From contig JAQGEQ010000357.1 in NCBI GenBank assembly GCA_034620365.1, positions 434,001-498,000 of the forward strand: 64,000 nt of DNA, read 5' to 3'. Position 1 is the first letter of the stretch. Each line of letters begins with the position of its first letter. A program made the translations under genes and the position numbers. This stretch comes from Pegea sp. RAD2-039 (Eukaryota; Chordata; Thaliacea; Salpida; Salpidae). Below the pieces are notes generated by a model that saw nothing but the letters and a program-made list of their open reading frames with translations, did not search any database and was not told where the DNA came from. Shown here piece by piece: positions 45,622 to 55,934 of this stretch.

Positions 45622-48600
45622 TCAGAAGAATTTAATAAAATGTTGATAATCAGATGAAAGATCACCTTTTGAGATCTTATTTTTCATCTCTTCTTTCGCT
45701 TCTTGGACACGGAGTCGAGAGACGAACTTCTCAAAAACTTTCATATATTTTGCGAGTGATGTACGATTGTACAAATTTTTTTCTTTTTCTCCTACAATTT
45801 TCACTTGTTCATCAAACAAAAAAGAGGATGAAGAACTAACCTGATTGTGAATCACTCTTCAATTTCTCGAGCTCCAAACAAATATCACTAAATCATAAAA
45901 TTTATTTTATAAACCATTAAGCCTGCATTAGAACTACTTTTAAACTTATTACTGCCTAAAAGGTAATAATTGAATAATTAAATAATAAAATTGATTTTGT
46001 AGACACCTTATAGTAGGAACATTGAATGGATCAAAACTATCAACATCTTCAGGATCAATCGGGACACAAATCCTTCCTAGAAAAATTTAAATAACAGAAA
46101 AGTGAAGAAAACTTTGAGAAAAAAACCTGTTTTTGGATGTACCGAAAATGGACTTTTTAAAAGATGGTTTACGCTTTTAGAAACATTTGCATCAAGACGC
46201 GGTGAGCAAAACTCTAAGATTATTTCGCTGGTTAGATGACGAAGCTTTTCGCGGCGGGGATTTTCCTGAAACAAAATAATTGAATCAAGCATAAAAAACT
46301 TTGAATAGAAAAGCTAACTTGAATAAGTTGTTTACAGACTAGTCGAATTGCCTGCCAAATTTGTTCAGAATCTTTAAGATCTGAGGAAAAAAAACTCCTG
46401 GATTAGATTTATGAAGATATCTTAAGACTTTTATTAAAATAGTTTTTCTTTAAATATTTAACTATTTATTTGTAAGAATGGAAACCTTTTGTGGCAGCAG
46501 AAATCTTTTCTTTCAACCCAACATCTGTTATCATCTTCAAAATATTTTTAAAAGAGTTTTTATTTTCAAACAACTGTTGATCTTCAACAGCAAATTTATT
46601 CCAATAAGAGCCAGCAACTTCAACACATCTTCTGCAGTTGCAAAGTTACAAACCACAAATTGAGATTTATAAACAAACTAACCTGATGTAAGGATGTACA
46701 GGGGACCTTAAAACCACTTTCTTGTCTAGTTTACCAGCTTTTAATACGGTTAGATAGTCAACAATTGAAACCCGCGCATGCGCAGAAAGACGACGCGCCT
46801 GAGATACAATAAACAACAAATTATAAACGGATCACAACAGCTGGGTTACAAATGATGAAAATTGATAGATAATCTTACTGAGGAGTCACAAACCCAACAA
46901 TGTACTCCTCTTCTACCAGAATAAACCCAAAGAATTTGTTTGAATCCAAAATCCTCTGCATTACAACTATTAAAAAGTTTAACTCCTAAACACAAAACTA
47001 CCTCTTAATGAACCATCTATAATCTTTACAGAGATCTTCATCAAAGTCCAACACCGGTTACAGATATCTGTTCCTCTGAAAACAAACAAATAGAAAGATG
47101 AAGAAGTTAAATTGATAAAAAGTTTCGTAGACGAAGGAGTACAAGGAAGTTGACAGATAAACTTCCTTACTGCGCATGCGCTTTCATAACAGCGTACGCT
47201 GAACAATTCTCACTCTACAAATCAGATGCCTGGTGGCACGATCCGGTGACCTAGGACGGTGACCTCAAGGTCAACATAATGTAGGTCTCAGACTTGTCCT
47301 GTCCTAGATAAGTTGCTTACCAGGTCTGATATGAGATATTTAAACAGATCTTGTTGTTAAAAAGTTTTTCTCCCCAAAAACTATTCTTTACATCTGCTAC
47401 TAAGTGACACGGCCCAGGGACTTTCCATGTCCCAGAAAAGCTTCTTGAGGGCTGATAAGAGACATTAAGACCTTGTTGTAGGGGAAATTTCTTTCATATC
47501 CCGATTCACCTACTACGCATGCGCTTTAAATATAGTAGCGTGCTCTGAACTATCCCAACTCATTAGATATTGGATGACCTCGTGACCTAGGACAGTGACC
47601 TCAAGGTCAATGGATCTTAGGTTTTCTACCTGGGCTCATATTCTTTACTGATGATGAAACATACTTACTGGCAACAAACACGAACGTCATCGTAATCAGT
47701 CATGTCGATATCGAACACCAGTTCCTTAGTCAACGCCTTAAACTTGCCGCTTGGGTATCTTTTATGATCTTTTGGCTAAGATAGAAATAAATTTGAAAAA
47801 TTAAAAATAAATCTGACAAAATTTTAGTTTTAAATATTTTATGATAAACACAAATATATTAAGAAATAGAAAAAGAGAAGGGTCATGCAAGTAAGCCAGG
47901 GCAGAAATTATAGATATTTAGTTGCTGCCCATGCAATAGGAAATCCAACATTATGCAGCAGAACAGACGGACTGATGCAGCTGCGCCCAGCTGGCGTCAC
48001 AGGAGCTGCCAGAACGACACTGAGTACATTGACCTACTACCTATGGGGCTCCAACTCTGGCTTTAAATTCAGAGTATTGGTTCTCCTAGAACCAAACTAA
48101 CAAGGTCCTTCTACTCAGGGTTTCTATGGACTTTTCCTTGTCACAAATGTGTCCACCTGGGCTAGAACCTGAGACCTTCTGCATGTCAGGTGGGTGTGAT
48201 AAGCATTACATTAAGGAGACGGATAAATTTTATACTGATAAAACTATTAAATGATGAATTCAATCATTTACAAATAAGATTAAATCTCTGATGTAGAAGA
48301 TTAAACAATAGATTTATAAAAATCAAAAATTTAAAACAACAAAAGTTTGTTGTGAAGCTTCATATTTAGCTTAAAAACAGAAATTGTCATCTGATAAACT
48401 CTAATACTCACAGGAAGATTATAAATTGCTCCAATATCAATCTTATATGGGCAAAATCTTAGAACTTCTTTCTCAAGTTCATTTTGGTTACAAAATGACA
48501 AATATCTTATATAAGTCTCTGAATTATCTCGTTGTAAAGTGAAAGAAAACTCACGAGTCTCCAAGTCATCTAGAACAAGATGTCATTATTCAGCAAAAAC

Positions 48601-48758
48601 TTTATCATAAATAGTTAAAAGAAAAACTAATTTCTATTGTATAAAGAATGTGACAAACCTTTTGATTGGTTATAATTCAACCATTGGTAATAAGGATTAA
48701 ATGGGAAAAGATATTTGTAATAAATTGGCAAAAGATTTGGCAGCAAAGAAGAATCCAT
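45622..48758 (-). CDS. PRIM1: DNA primase catalytic (small) subunit
   Basis: PRIM1 makes the RNA primers in DNA polymerase alpha-primase. Twelve exons join in frame to 421 residues (human 420): 48659-48758, 48412-48569, 47669-47775, 47002-47075, 46879-46955, 46683-46798, 46486-46631, 46319-46380, 46127-46265, 46007-46076, 45841-45887, 45622-45791. Blocks in order: [28 protein letters not shown]; catalytic [13 protein letters not shown] (metal-binding Asp pair near residues 108/110); zinc-type [86 protein letters not shown]. Introns 2 and 3 contain mobile elements. A probable E2F site lies about 390 bp upstream. Several donors are GTTAG or GTTTG. Confidence 0.95.
47163..47275 (+). repeat. GC-richer repeat copy 1 (CGCATGCGC / AGCGTACGCT / TCAAGGTCA)
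   Basis: In PRIM1 intron 3. In order it carries TGCGCATGCGCT, AGCGTACGCTGAAC, GTGACCTAGGACGGTGACCT and CAAGGTCAA. The same ordered blocks recur at 47512, and inverted at 58060-58203. Confidence 0.7.
47512..47611 (+). repeat. GC-richer repeat copy 2
   Basis: Same intron as copy 1. ACGCATGCGCTTT, AGCGTGCTCTGAAC, GTGACCTAGGACAGTGACCT and CAAGGTCAA lie in the same order and orientation, about 336 bp after copy 1. Confidence 0.7.
47880..48225 (-). mobile_element. Long SINE-like element in PRIM1 intron 2
   Basis: Read on minus, a tRNA-like head (ATGCTTATCAC..., CTGACATGCAGAAGGTCTCA, B-box-like GGTTCTAGCCC, AGGTGG) is followed by about 280 bp of clearly GC-richer body with no reading frame of note. 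Base composition differs sharply from the AT-rich surroundings. The head shows a plausible pol III promoter; the family is not recognised. Confidence 0.6.
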
Positions 48759-49142
48759 TTTAAAATTAATTTCTATAAAAAATAAAGTTAACAAAATATC
48801 ACTTCAAAAAATTATGTAAATACACAACATTTATATATCTTAACAAATTATTTTGAAATAGTTTACAACTTATTTTGAAGACACAATGTCTAATTAAAGA
48901 CATCTTATCTAAAACTTTTGTTTCAATATTATAATTAGAATTTTAATTATTTATAAATAAATAAAACAACCTATTTTTAAAATTAAAAAAAATATAAAGA
49001 AAATGTAAAAATATTGAAGTTACTAATTAATAAAAAATAGATTAAAAACACTTAATTATGACATAAAATTACATCTAAAAAAAAAAGACTTTAAACGTTA
49101 CAAAGTTGTTAATAAATAATTATTTTACAAAGCAAAATTTTG

Positions 49143-49154
49143 TCCCGCGAAAAA
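49143..49154. promoter_or_regulatory. E2F-like site upstream of PRIM1
   Basis: TCCCGCGAAAAA on plus reads TTTTTCGCGGGA on minus, an E2F-type core about 390 bp upstream of the PRIM1 ATG. It stands out in an AT-rich stretch. Primase genes are classic E2F targets, so a role in S-phase expression is plausible but inferred. Confidence 0.45.
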
Positions 49155-51224
49155 TGGGTGCAATGTAAGTAGCAATAAAATGGCTTTTTACTTATTTAAA
49201 CCTATTTCTAACTTTTTAGGCAAACAGTTTCAGCAAGTTTTCTAACAGAAAAAATCAACATTTCTGTTAAAGTTAACAATAATTTTAAATTCTAAATTAA
49301 AATTTTAGTGCAATTCACAAAAAAAATTACTTTTGCAAAAATCGACACAACTTATCGTGCTAAAGTTTTATATAAAATCATTTGAATAATAGTTAAGTTT
49401 TTAAAATCAGAAAATTATGACTTATATAAGAACCAGTTAATATTTAAAAATGCTGCAAATAATTTAATCAATTAATCAATCACTGTATTAAAAATTGAAT
49501 AAGCCAGATGTAGTTCTTACCAAAATACTAAAACAACATACAGAAAAATGCTTTTTGTTCTGTAATTGTAGAAATTAAGTTCTTTAATTAGAACTTTGAT
49601 GAAATTCCGGATCAAACCTGATTATTAAAATCATTGAATAAATAAGTTTAGATTTTCTTTGTCAAAGAGATTATTGTAATTAAAATTTTTTTAATTTTTC
49701 AATTACAGCAGACTTTTTAGATTTTCTACTCCAAAATATCAAATGGTTATACCGAGAAATCAGTATGACTTAATAATTGCTTAATTAACTATGATATATA
49801 AGTTTAGTTACTTAAATTATAATTATGGGCGTTGAATTCATTGAGAAAAAATACTTTGGGATTATTTAAAACTATTTTAAGTTCAGTTTAATCCTTAGTT
49901 AGGCTAACAAGTATTTGGCAACTCTACTGTGAAAGGTTTTTGTAGACAGAAGTTTATAAAACAAATTTTTTAACAACTTCTCTATCTTTGCTCTAGTTGA
50001 AGATCTTACTGGTCCCTTTTAAATTAACTTTGATTGTTTTGCTCCACGCTAATGATTCAAACTAAAAATAAATAAAATTAAAATGCTTGGCGAGTGCTTA
50101 TATGTTTATAGATGATTTTAAATTCATTATTTATATAGGTAAAGTAACTATTAAATATGCAAAATGAGTTCTACTGAAAAAAGTTCAGTTTTCTTATACT
50201 CTTTTTCTAAAATGACTAAATATTTTCGTTGAAACATCAATGGAATAGTGCAGAAAAGTATTTCAAAGTTTTATTTTTTCACTCAAACTTCACGGTTATG
50301 AGTTAATACAATCTTAATGTCATTTCAAAGCTTTTTTCTCATGTTTTAACCTTCAAAAGAATTACTAATGTTTGTCTTTATTTGAAAAATCTTTGTATTT
50401 ATATCTTAATTTTTGGTTAATTTATTGATCATTTAACAAAAATTCAAACTTAACTTTTGTATTTATTGACTAAAAGAGTTTTTTAATTCTTAACTTTCTA
50501 CTAAAGATTATAAAAGGACAGTTTCGTCACTTATATTTTCTTTGTACCAAATAACATTTTAATTTTTAATTCAATCAAGATGTTTTTATTTTCAGTTCCT
50601 TAAACCTTTTTTGAAAGTATTATTTTCAAAACTTAATAATGATAATAGTGATTATTAACTTATGGTATTTTAGTATCTATTAGAATATTATTATTTGTAA
50701 AGTTCAATTCATTAGAACAAAACTAGTTATGATTAGAAAATTAGATTATTATAAAGTCTTGTAATTCTGTTTATGAAATATATTGGTTCTATTCTTACTA
50801 ATTTTTTATTTCTTTTAATTTAAATTAATTTAGGTATTTTTTAAGCTGTTGATGAAATAGGATATTTTATTGAGTGTGACTTTTATAGTTTTGGTTATTA
50901 CAATTGACCTCAACTTTTTAATTACATGTTTGTTCATTAAATGAAATTAATTGAAACAAAAGAGTTGTTGATTTACAAAAAGAGATAGAATTGAACATTT
51001 GAAATATTTATATTTGAAATATCTTTTAAAATCATACTAAAAAATATAATTTAAGTAATTTTATTAAAAATTGATATATTTTAATGCCAGTTTATTTATT
51101 ATTTCTGCATTTATTTGTTATTTTTGTTTTATAACTCATATTTACTTATGCTTTTGCATAAGTGTACCTATTTTTTCTACATCATTTATCTTAAATTTTG
51201 ATACTTAAGACCTTTCCATCATCT

Positions 51225-51305
51225 TGATGTAGTCACCTTAAAGAGCTGTATATTTTGTCATTTGCAGCCATGTGTTGAATAGAATAAAAATATTTTTTAA
51301 TCTCA
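51225..51305 (+). repeat. Copy of short AT-rich dispersed repeat
   Basis: TCACCTTAAAGAGCTGTATA, TTTTGTCATTTGCAGCCATG and TGTTGAATAGAATAAAAAT match the copy near 4540-4610 at most positions. More diverged copies lie at 58655 and, inverted, at 8921. Confidence 0.5.
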
Positions 51306-51396
51306 TGAATTTGTGAATTAAATTAATAATTAAAAATGTATTTATACTTTTTGATTTTAGAATATTATTTATAAATAGTTAATGATCTTATAAAAG

Positions 51397-52057
51397 ATGC
51401 CAATTGGATTTAGAGAACTCACTAAGTTTCTTCATCCTTCAAAGTTTACTCAGCTGGATCTAGCTGTTGGAAAAGTGGTGAATAGAAATGCTCCTGAAAG
51501 AGTAAAAGTTGCTGTGCAGTTAAACAGATTTAATCCATACATAAAAATGGTCAGTACTTGAAGTTTTTAAAGTTTTATTTTCAGTAGACATATTTTTTTA
51601 TAATTTAAAAGTATTTAAGTTAGCATCAAAATAAATTTTTAACTTTAACTATTAATTGTAGTATTTTCCTGAAAGTCGAAATCTGTATGTTTCTGACTTG
51701 GGTGATACCACCTTGCTTGGAGATATTGTGTTAATCAAGAAGTTAGATAAACCAAGAAGAAATGTAGAAACTCATGAGATTAAAGATATCATCTACACTA
51801 TTGGACATATAGTTGATCCATTGACTGGCCTCAGAGTTACTAAAGAAGAGTAATTATAAAACTTTTAATCAATTTATAACAAAGTTTATTATTCTCTTTT
51901 TTCATTCAGATACCTGGAGTGCAAACTTGATTCAGAGGAATTGAAACAAATGAGAGATTCGATGAAAGATAGAGAAATTGCTTATGAGTATTCTACTGAA
52001 ACAAGGAGACATATACCACTTTTATATCCAAAAAGATTTCCAAAACCTGATTCTTAA
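51397..52057 (+). CDS. MRPS17: Mitochondrial ribosomal protein uS17m
   Basis: A component of the mitochondrial small ribosomal subunit. Exons 51397-51549, 51662-51849 and 51910-52057 join in frame to 162 residues (human 130). The OB-fold is recognisable from AVGKVVNRNAPERVKVAVQ, NPYIKMYFPESRNLYVSD, GDIVLIKKLDKPRRN and IIYTIGHIVDPLTGLRV. The N-terminus and C-terminus (to KRFPKPDS) are longer than in human. The first donor is GTCAGT. It lies in tandem upstream of the TLR gene, 3.9 kb away. Confidence 0.88.
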
Positions 52058-52540
52058 AATGAAAGAGATATGAAGATAGTTTAATAACTAGATTGTTTGT
52101 ACTTTTTCATCTCTTCGTAAATAGAACAATTTATTGACTGAATTTATTAATTTGTTTTTCACAGATTTCTAAGTTAGTTTTTTGGGTCTATTACATTTCT
52201 AAAAACTTTTCAAGAAATCTTTTTTATTATAAATTGAACATAAGTGCAATGTAGTCACTGGCAACTAAGAAAGGCTTATTAAAATACGACCTTGCTGCAC
52301 AACTTACATCATTCTAAACTCACTTATTTGATCTATCATTCCATTTAAATCTGTTAGAATAAGAAACGAAGCGCCTGAGACAAACAAAATATTAAGTGTT
52401 TTAAAGAAAGTTTTAAAAACACAAAATTATCTCACAGAAATATCTTATAATTGTACAATTAACAAATAGACCTAAAGTAATTTGTTTTTATTAGTATAGA
52501 AATGCTGATTTGACAAAACAAATAAACCTTTCAAAGAAGT
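52058..52540. other. 3' flank of MRPS17
   Basis: AT-rich; no further gene is seen before the SINE at 52541. Confidence 0.45.
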
Positions 52541-52700
52541 CCTGCTTGGTGGCGAAGCGGTTACTACACCTAGCAACAAGGTACATCTAGCTAGGAAGAC
52601 CGGGTTCGACCCCAGGTGGAGACATATAAAACTCCTGAGAATGTGTGTTAGTGAGATGTGCTCTCTGTAGGCACCCTCCTTCGCATTTATATATATAAAA
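52541..52700 (+). mobile_element. tRNA-derived SINE, best-preserved copy
   Basis: The head has A box TGGCGAAGCGG (52550-52560) and B box GGTTCGACCCC (52603-52613), the internal pol III promoter of a tRNA. The body includes GAGAATGTGTGTTAG, GAGATGTGCTCTC and GGCACCCTCCTTCGCATT, and the element ends in TATATATA and an A run. Partial copies lie at 37206, 28008 and 27345 (reversed). Non-autonomous; its partner LINE is not in the window. Confidence 0.85.
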
Positions 52701-55700
52701 AAAAAATAGAAAAATATTCTGCTAAAATTAAAGTTTAGAAGTTTAAAAATAATTTTAATTTAGTTAGAACTTAAATTAATGAAACAAGATAGAAATTATT
52801 GTTATTTTTAAAATATTTTACAATAGATTAAGTGTTTGAAAAATAACCATGTGCAAATATCTTTAAATTCCATTTGAAAAATCAAGAATTAAAAGATTAA
52901 GGATAGCTTTTCAGTTATTTTCAAGAAAAAGCGGACATCATTATATACCTCAGCTTAAAGCTCTGCCAAAGACTTTAAAAACATCAATTTAATAACAAAG
53001 CAATGAAAAGTTCAAGCATATCGACTTTTAAATGAAAAACTAACTTTAACTTCATGTATTAGGACTATTGAAGTTAATCCAGACAGAGAACCCACAATCC
53101 TATAACTTCGATGATATTGTCCCGGGTCACGACCTAGTGACACTAGACAATGGATATAAAGATTGGTGGTAGTGCACGCTAGACTTCACTATAATGAAGT
53201 CTTCTGTAGATGCATAAGGGAACTATTTCATACAAAACACCTCTAAAAGTTATATAAAAATATGAAAGGCCGAAACTGGATGATTGAAGATGACATTTGG
53301 ACCACATTTTTGTTTCTGCCTATAGGTGGTCTAGAAGTATGGGTCTTCTTCGCTATTGAGATGATAACAGAAAAAATATATATCCTCATCTATAAACTTA
53401 TCATCTGCTCAATATATTCTGGCCGTTTCACAAACACTATGGTCTGAAAAGTTTTATTTTTCTTAAAAATAGGTCAAAGTAGTTATTTTTATTGAATTTT
53501 CAAAGTTTATATGTTTGATAACTAAAATAAAAAAGATAGTTTACTGCGGAAGCTATAATAAGTTAGAAACATACTTTTTAGGAAACAAGAAAATATATTA
53601 CATATTGTGATTAAAAATTGAAATACAAAAGAAATAAAACCGAATGTCAAAAAAGCTTGTTGAAATGTTGAATAATTAAATAGTTTACAAGATGTGTTGA
53701 CAGATGTGTTGAAATTTTCTACGTGTGAATGATAAAAAATAATTTTAAGAGTTCTCTAATTTTCTTTAAAGTTTTTTATTTATATTTATCAAAATATAAT
53801 AAGTCTAGATGTTTTTAAAAACATATCCCTATAAAGCATTTGGTTGACTTAACGAGAATATATTCAAATTAAATGTTTATAAGTTTTCTTATAACTGGAG
53901 TAAAGGTGTTTACTTATTAGAACAAAAGTTAAACTTCTTGCGGACAAATTTGTCTGGCAAAAAAGCTTACCCTGGAAACCAGTTTGTGAAGATTAATTTC
54001 TAAGAGTCAATGATATTATACAAATGGAAACATATATCTTGAAAACATTTGTTGCTAAAGTTATCTGAAAGTGGCTATCAAGTATACTGAAAAATAACTT
54101 CAAGAATATTAATTAATATTATCTGCCTCTAATTTTATGTGGATGCATCATAAAAATAATATAAACAGTTTGTGTTGAGGTTAACTGTTTTAACGCATAC
54201 TGAAGGATAGAGAAGAAAAACCAGTCTCAAAAGAAAGGAAGAACCCCTAAAGGCTTTTTATTATCCATTTAACTGTGTCTTACTTTATCAGTTCCTTTGT
54301 ATTTGTTTGTTTTGCTTTATTTTTAATATCATCACTCATAGCACATCCAGCATTATTAAAGAGCTTCAAAAAATTTTATTAAACAAATTAATTATTCTTA
54401 TGATTAGCTTGCAGATAATGTTTTTTAAGTTTTGTTTTTTAATAACTGTTTTAATTATTTTGAAATAGTTTTTGAAACAATTTGGTAGATCAAACCAGTA
54501 ATAGATAAATTTAGCAAGCAGTTTTGTACTTATATATAAAAAAAATGGGCTTATAATCTTGGTTAGAAATTTTTCTGATTAAAACATAAATTTCTTAATA
54601 AGAATTATAAGTGGTTAGTACTATAACAGTGAGAAAATGTGGCATAGCAAAGTAAGAAATACCAATTCTCTAAATCAGGAAAAAAACAAAACCATTAAAA
54701 AGAAAGCTTATCAACGTACAACAAGTTTTACTTTATCAACTATAAAAACAAGTTTGAAAATAAAATAAAGCAATTAAGAAATAATGATTTATCGTTTGAT
54801 TTTTATCTTTAAAAGAAACTATTAACCAATTTTTTAAGCTCATAATTGATATATATGTTTACAATTATTGAAAAAAAGTTTATTTCTAATAACTCTGATT
54901 AAGTATTTGATATTTTCTAAAACAAAAATATCAAAAGCACTCGTTGAAGAAAAAGTAACTACCCTTTTTTAAACAGTTTCTTTGGTTTTTCATTTTTATT
55001 ATAACACTAAAGTATTTTTTTATATATTTCTAGATTACAAATAATTTTTTAATTCGAAATATTGATAAAAAATTCACTTTTATTAAAATTGCCTAAATTA
55101 TTTTTCATATCTTTGAAGGCCTGTTCTGAATTTTTTTTTAATTTTTCTTATTTTATATTACAATGTTATCAAATGCTTTTAAGTTTAAGAATTGATTCAA
55201 TAAACTATAAACTTCAGTTTTAGATGAAAAATATTACCTTGGAAGGTTTTTGGTTAACTTGTGCGTAAGTTATACTATTTTTTTCACCACAAACTTACAT
55301 ACTTGCAACATTTAGTACATCAAACTCAATCTGACCACGTGATGTCAATTGAAAATCATTTTCATTCACAGAACATGTTTTAACAAACTTGGTTAGTTCA
55401 ATATTCAAGTTATTAAGCTTTGGCAATAATATGCGTCATCTATAAGATGTTATGAAATGCAAACATTTTTTTAAAATAGCTTTTGAGTATTATTATGAAG
55501 CAAATATTAAATGAAGTTATTGAAGTGTGAAACTGTTAGGAGAAACTATTATGAGAGACATGCAAAAAAAGCTGATTTTCTACAAAAATATCTAACTGTA
55601 TAAATAACATTTTGAACTTGATTTTAAGATATTTTTGAAGAAAGTTATAAAGTTTGAAAATAATTATTTAGTTGGTGGTTGATTTTAGAATAACTGACAA

Positions 55701-55934
55701 AAAATTGTAGAAGAAAATTTAAATTTAAACTGAGTAGAAACTTTTTTGAGTTTTTGATTTCAATTAAGAAGAATTGGTAGTAGTTTTACTTTTTTAGTTT
55801 AAACAAGATACTTTGTAATCTTAAATTTTTTCTCATAAAAACTTATGTTTATGAAACCTCACCAGAAATAAGATTAAAAAATTGATTGATTATTTTTGAG
55901 TAATTATAATAGAACTAATGTACAAATTTTTAGA
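52701..55934. other. 5' flank of the TLR gene
   Basis: Mostly AT-rich with no supported exon. A GC-richer block at about 53050-53240 is a diverged repeat copy, listed separately. ORFs here, such as 53262-53447, have no splice or family support. Confidence 0.45.
53075..53235 (-). repeat. Diverged copy of the GC-richer repeat
   Basis: Read on minus, TAGCGTGCACTACC then GTCACTAGGTCGTGACCCGG and GACAATATCATCGAAGTTA follow the order of the copies at 47163 and 47512 with many changes. It includes a near-perfect palindrome, GACTTCACTATAATGAAGTC (53182-53201). Confidence 0.45.

Larger units (their letters stand above)
48759..51396. other. Gap between divergent PRIM1 and MRPS17
   Basis: AT-rich with no supported exon. 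It contains an E2F-like site at 49143-49154 and a dispersed repeat copy at about 51225-51305, about 95 bp before the MRPS17 start. Confidence 0.5.

Noticed and set aside
46770-46790. CGCGCATGCGC as another repeat or NRF1 site
   Set aside because: It is coding sequence of PRIM1 exon 6 ([10 protein letters not shown]), in frame and aligned with the family, so not evidence for a repeat insertion.
47885-48100. 71-codon ORF with [16 protein letters not shown]
   Set aside because: It lies wholly inside the SINE-like element on the opposite strand; the GC-rich body gives an open frame by chance.
53262-53447. ORF MKGRNWMIEDDIWTTFLF
   Set aside because: No signals of a gene, and no recognised domain; next to a diverged repeat.
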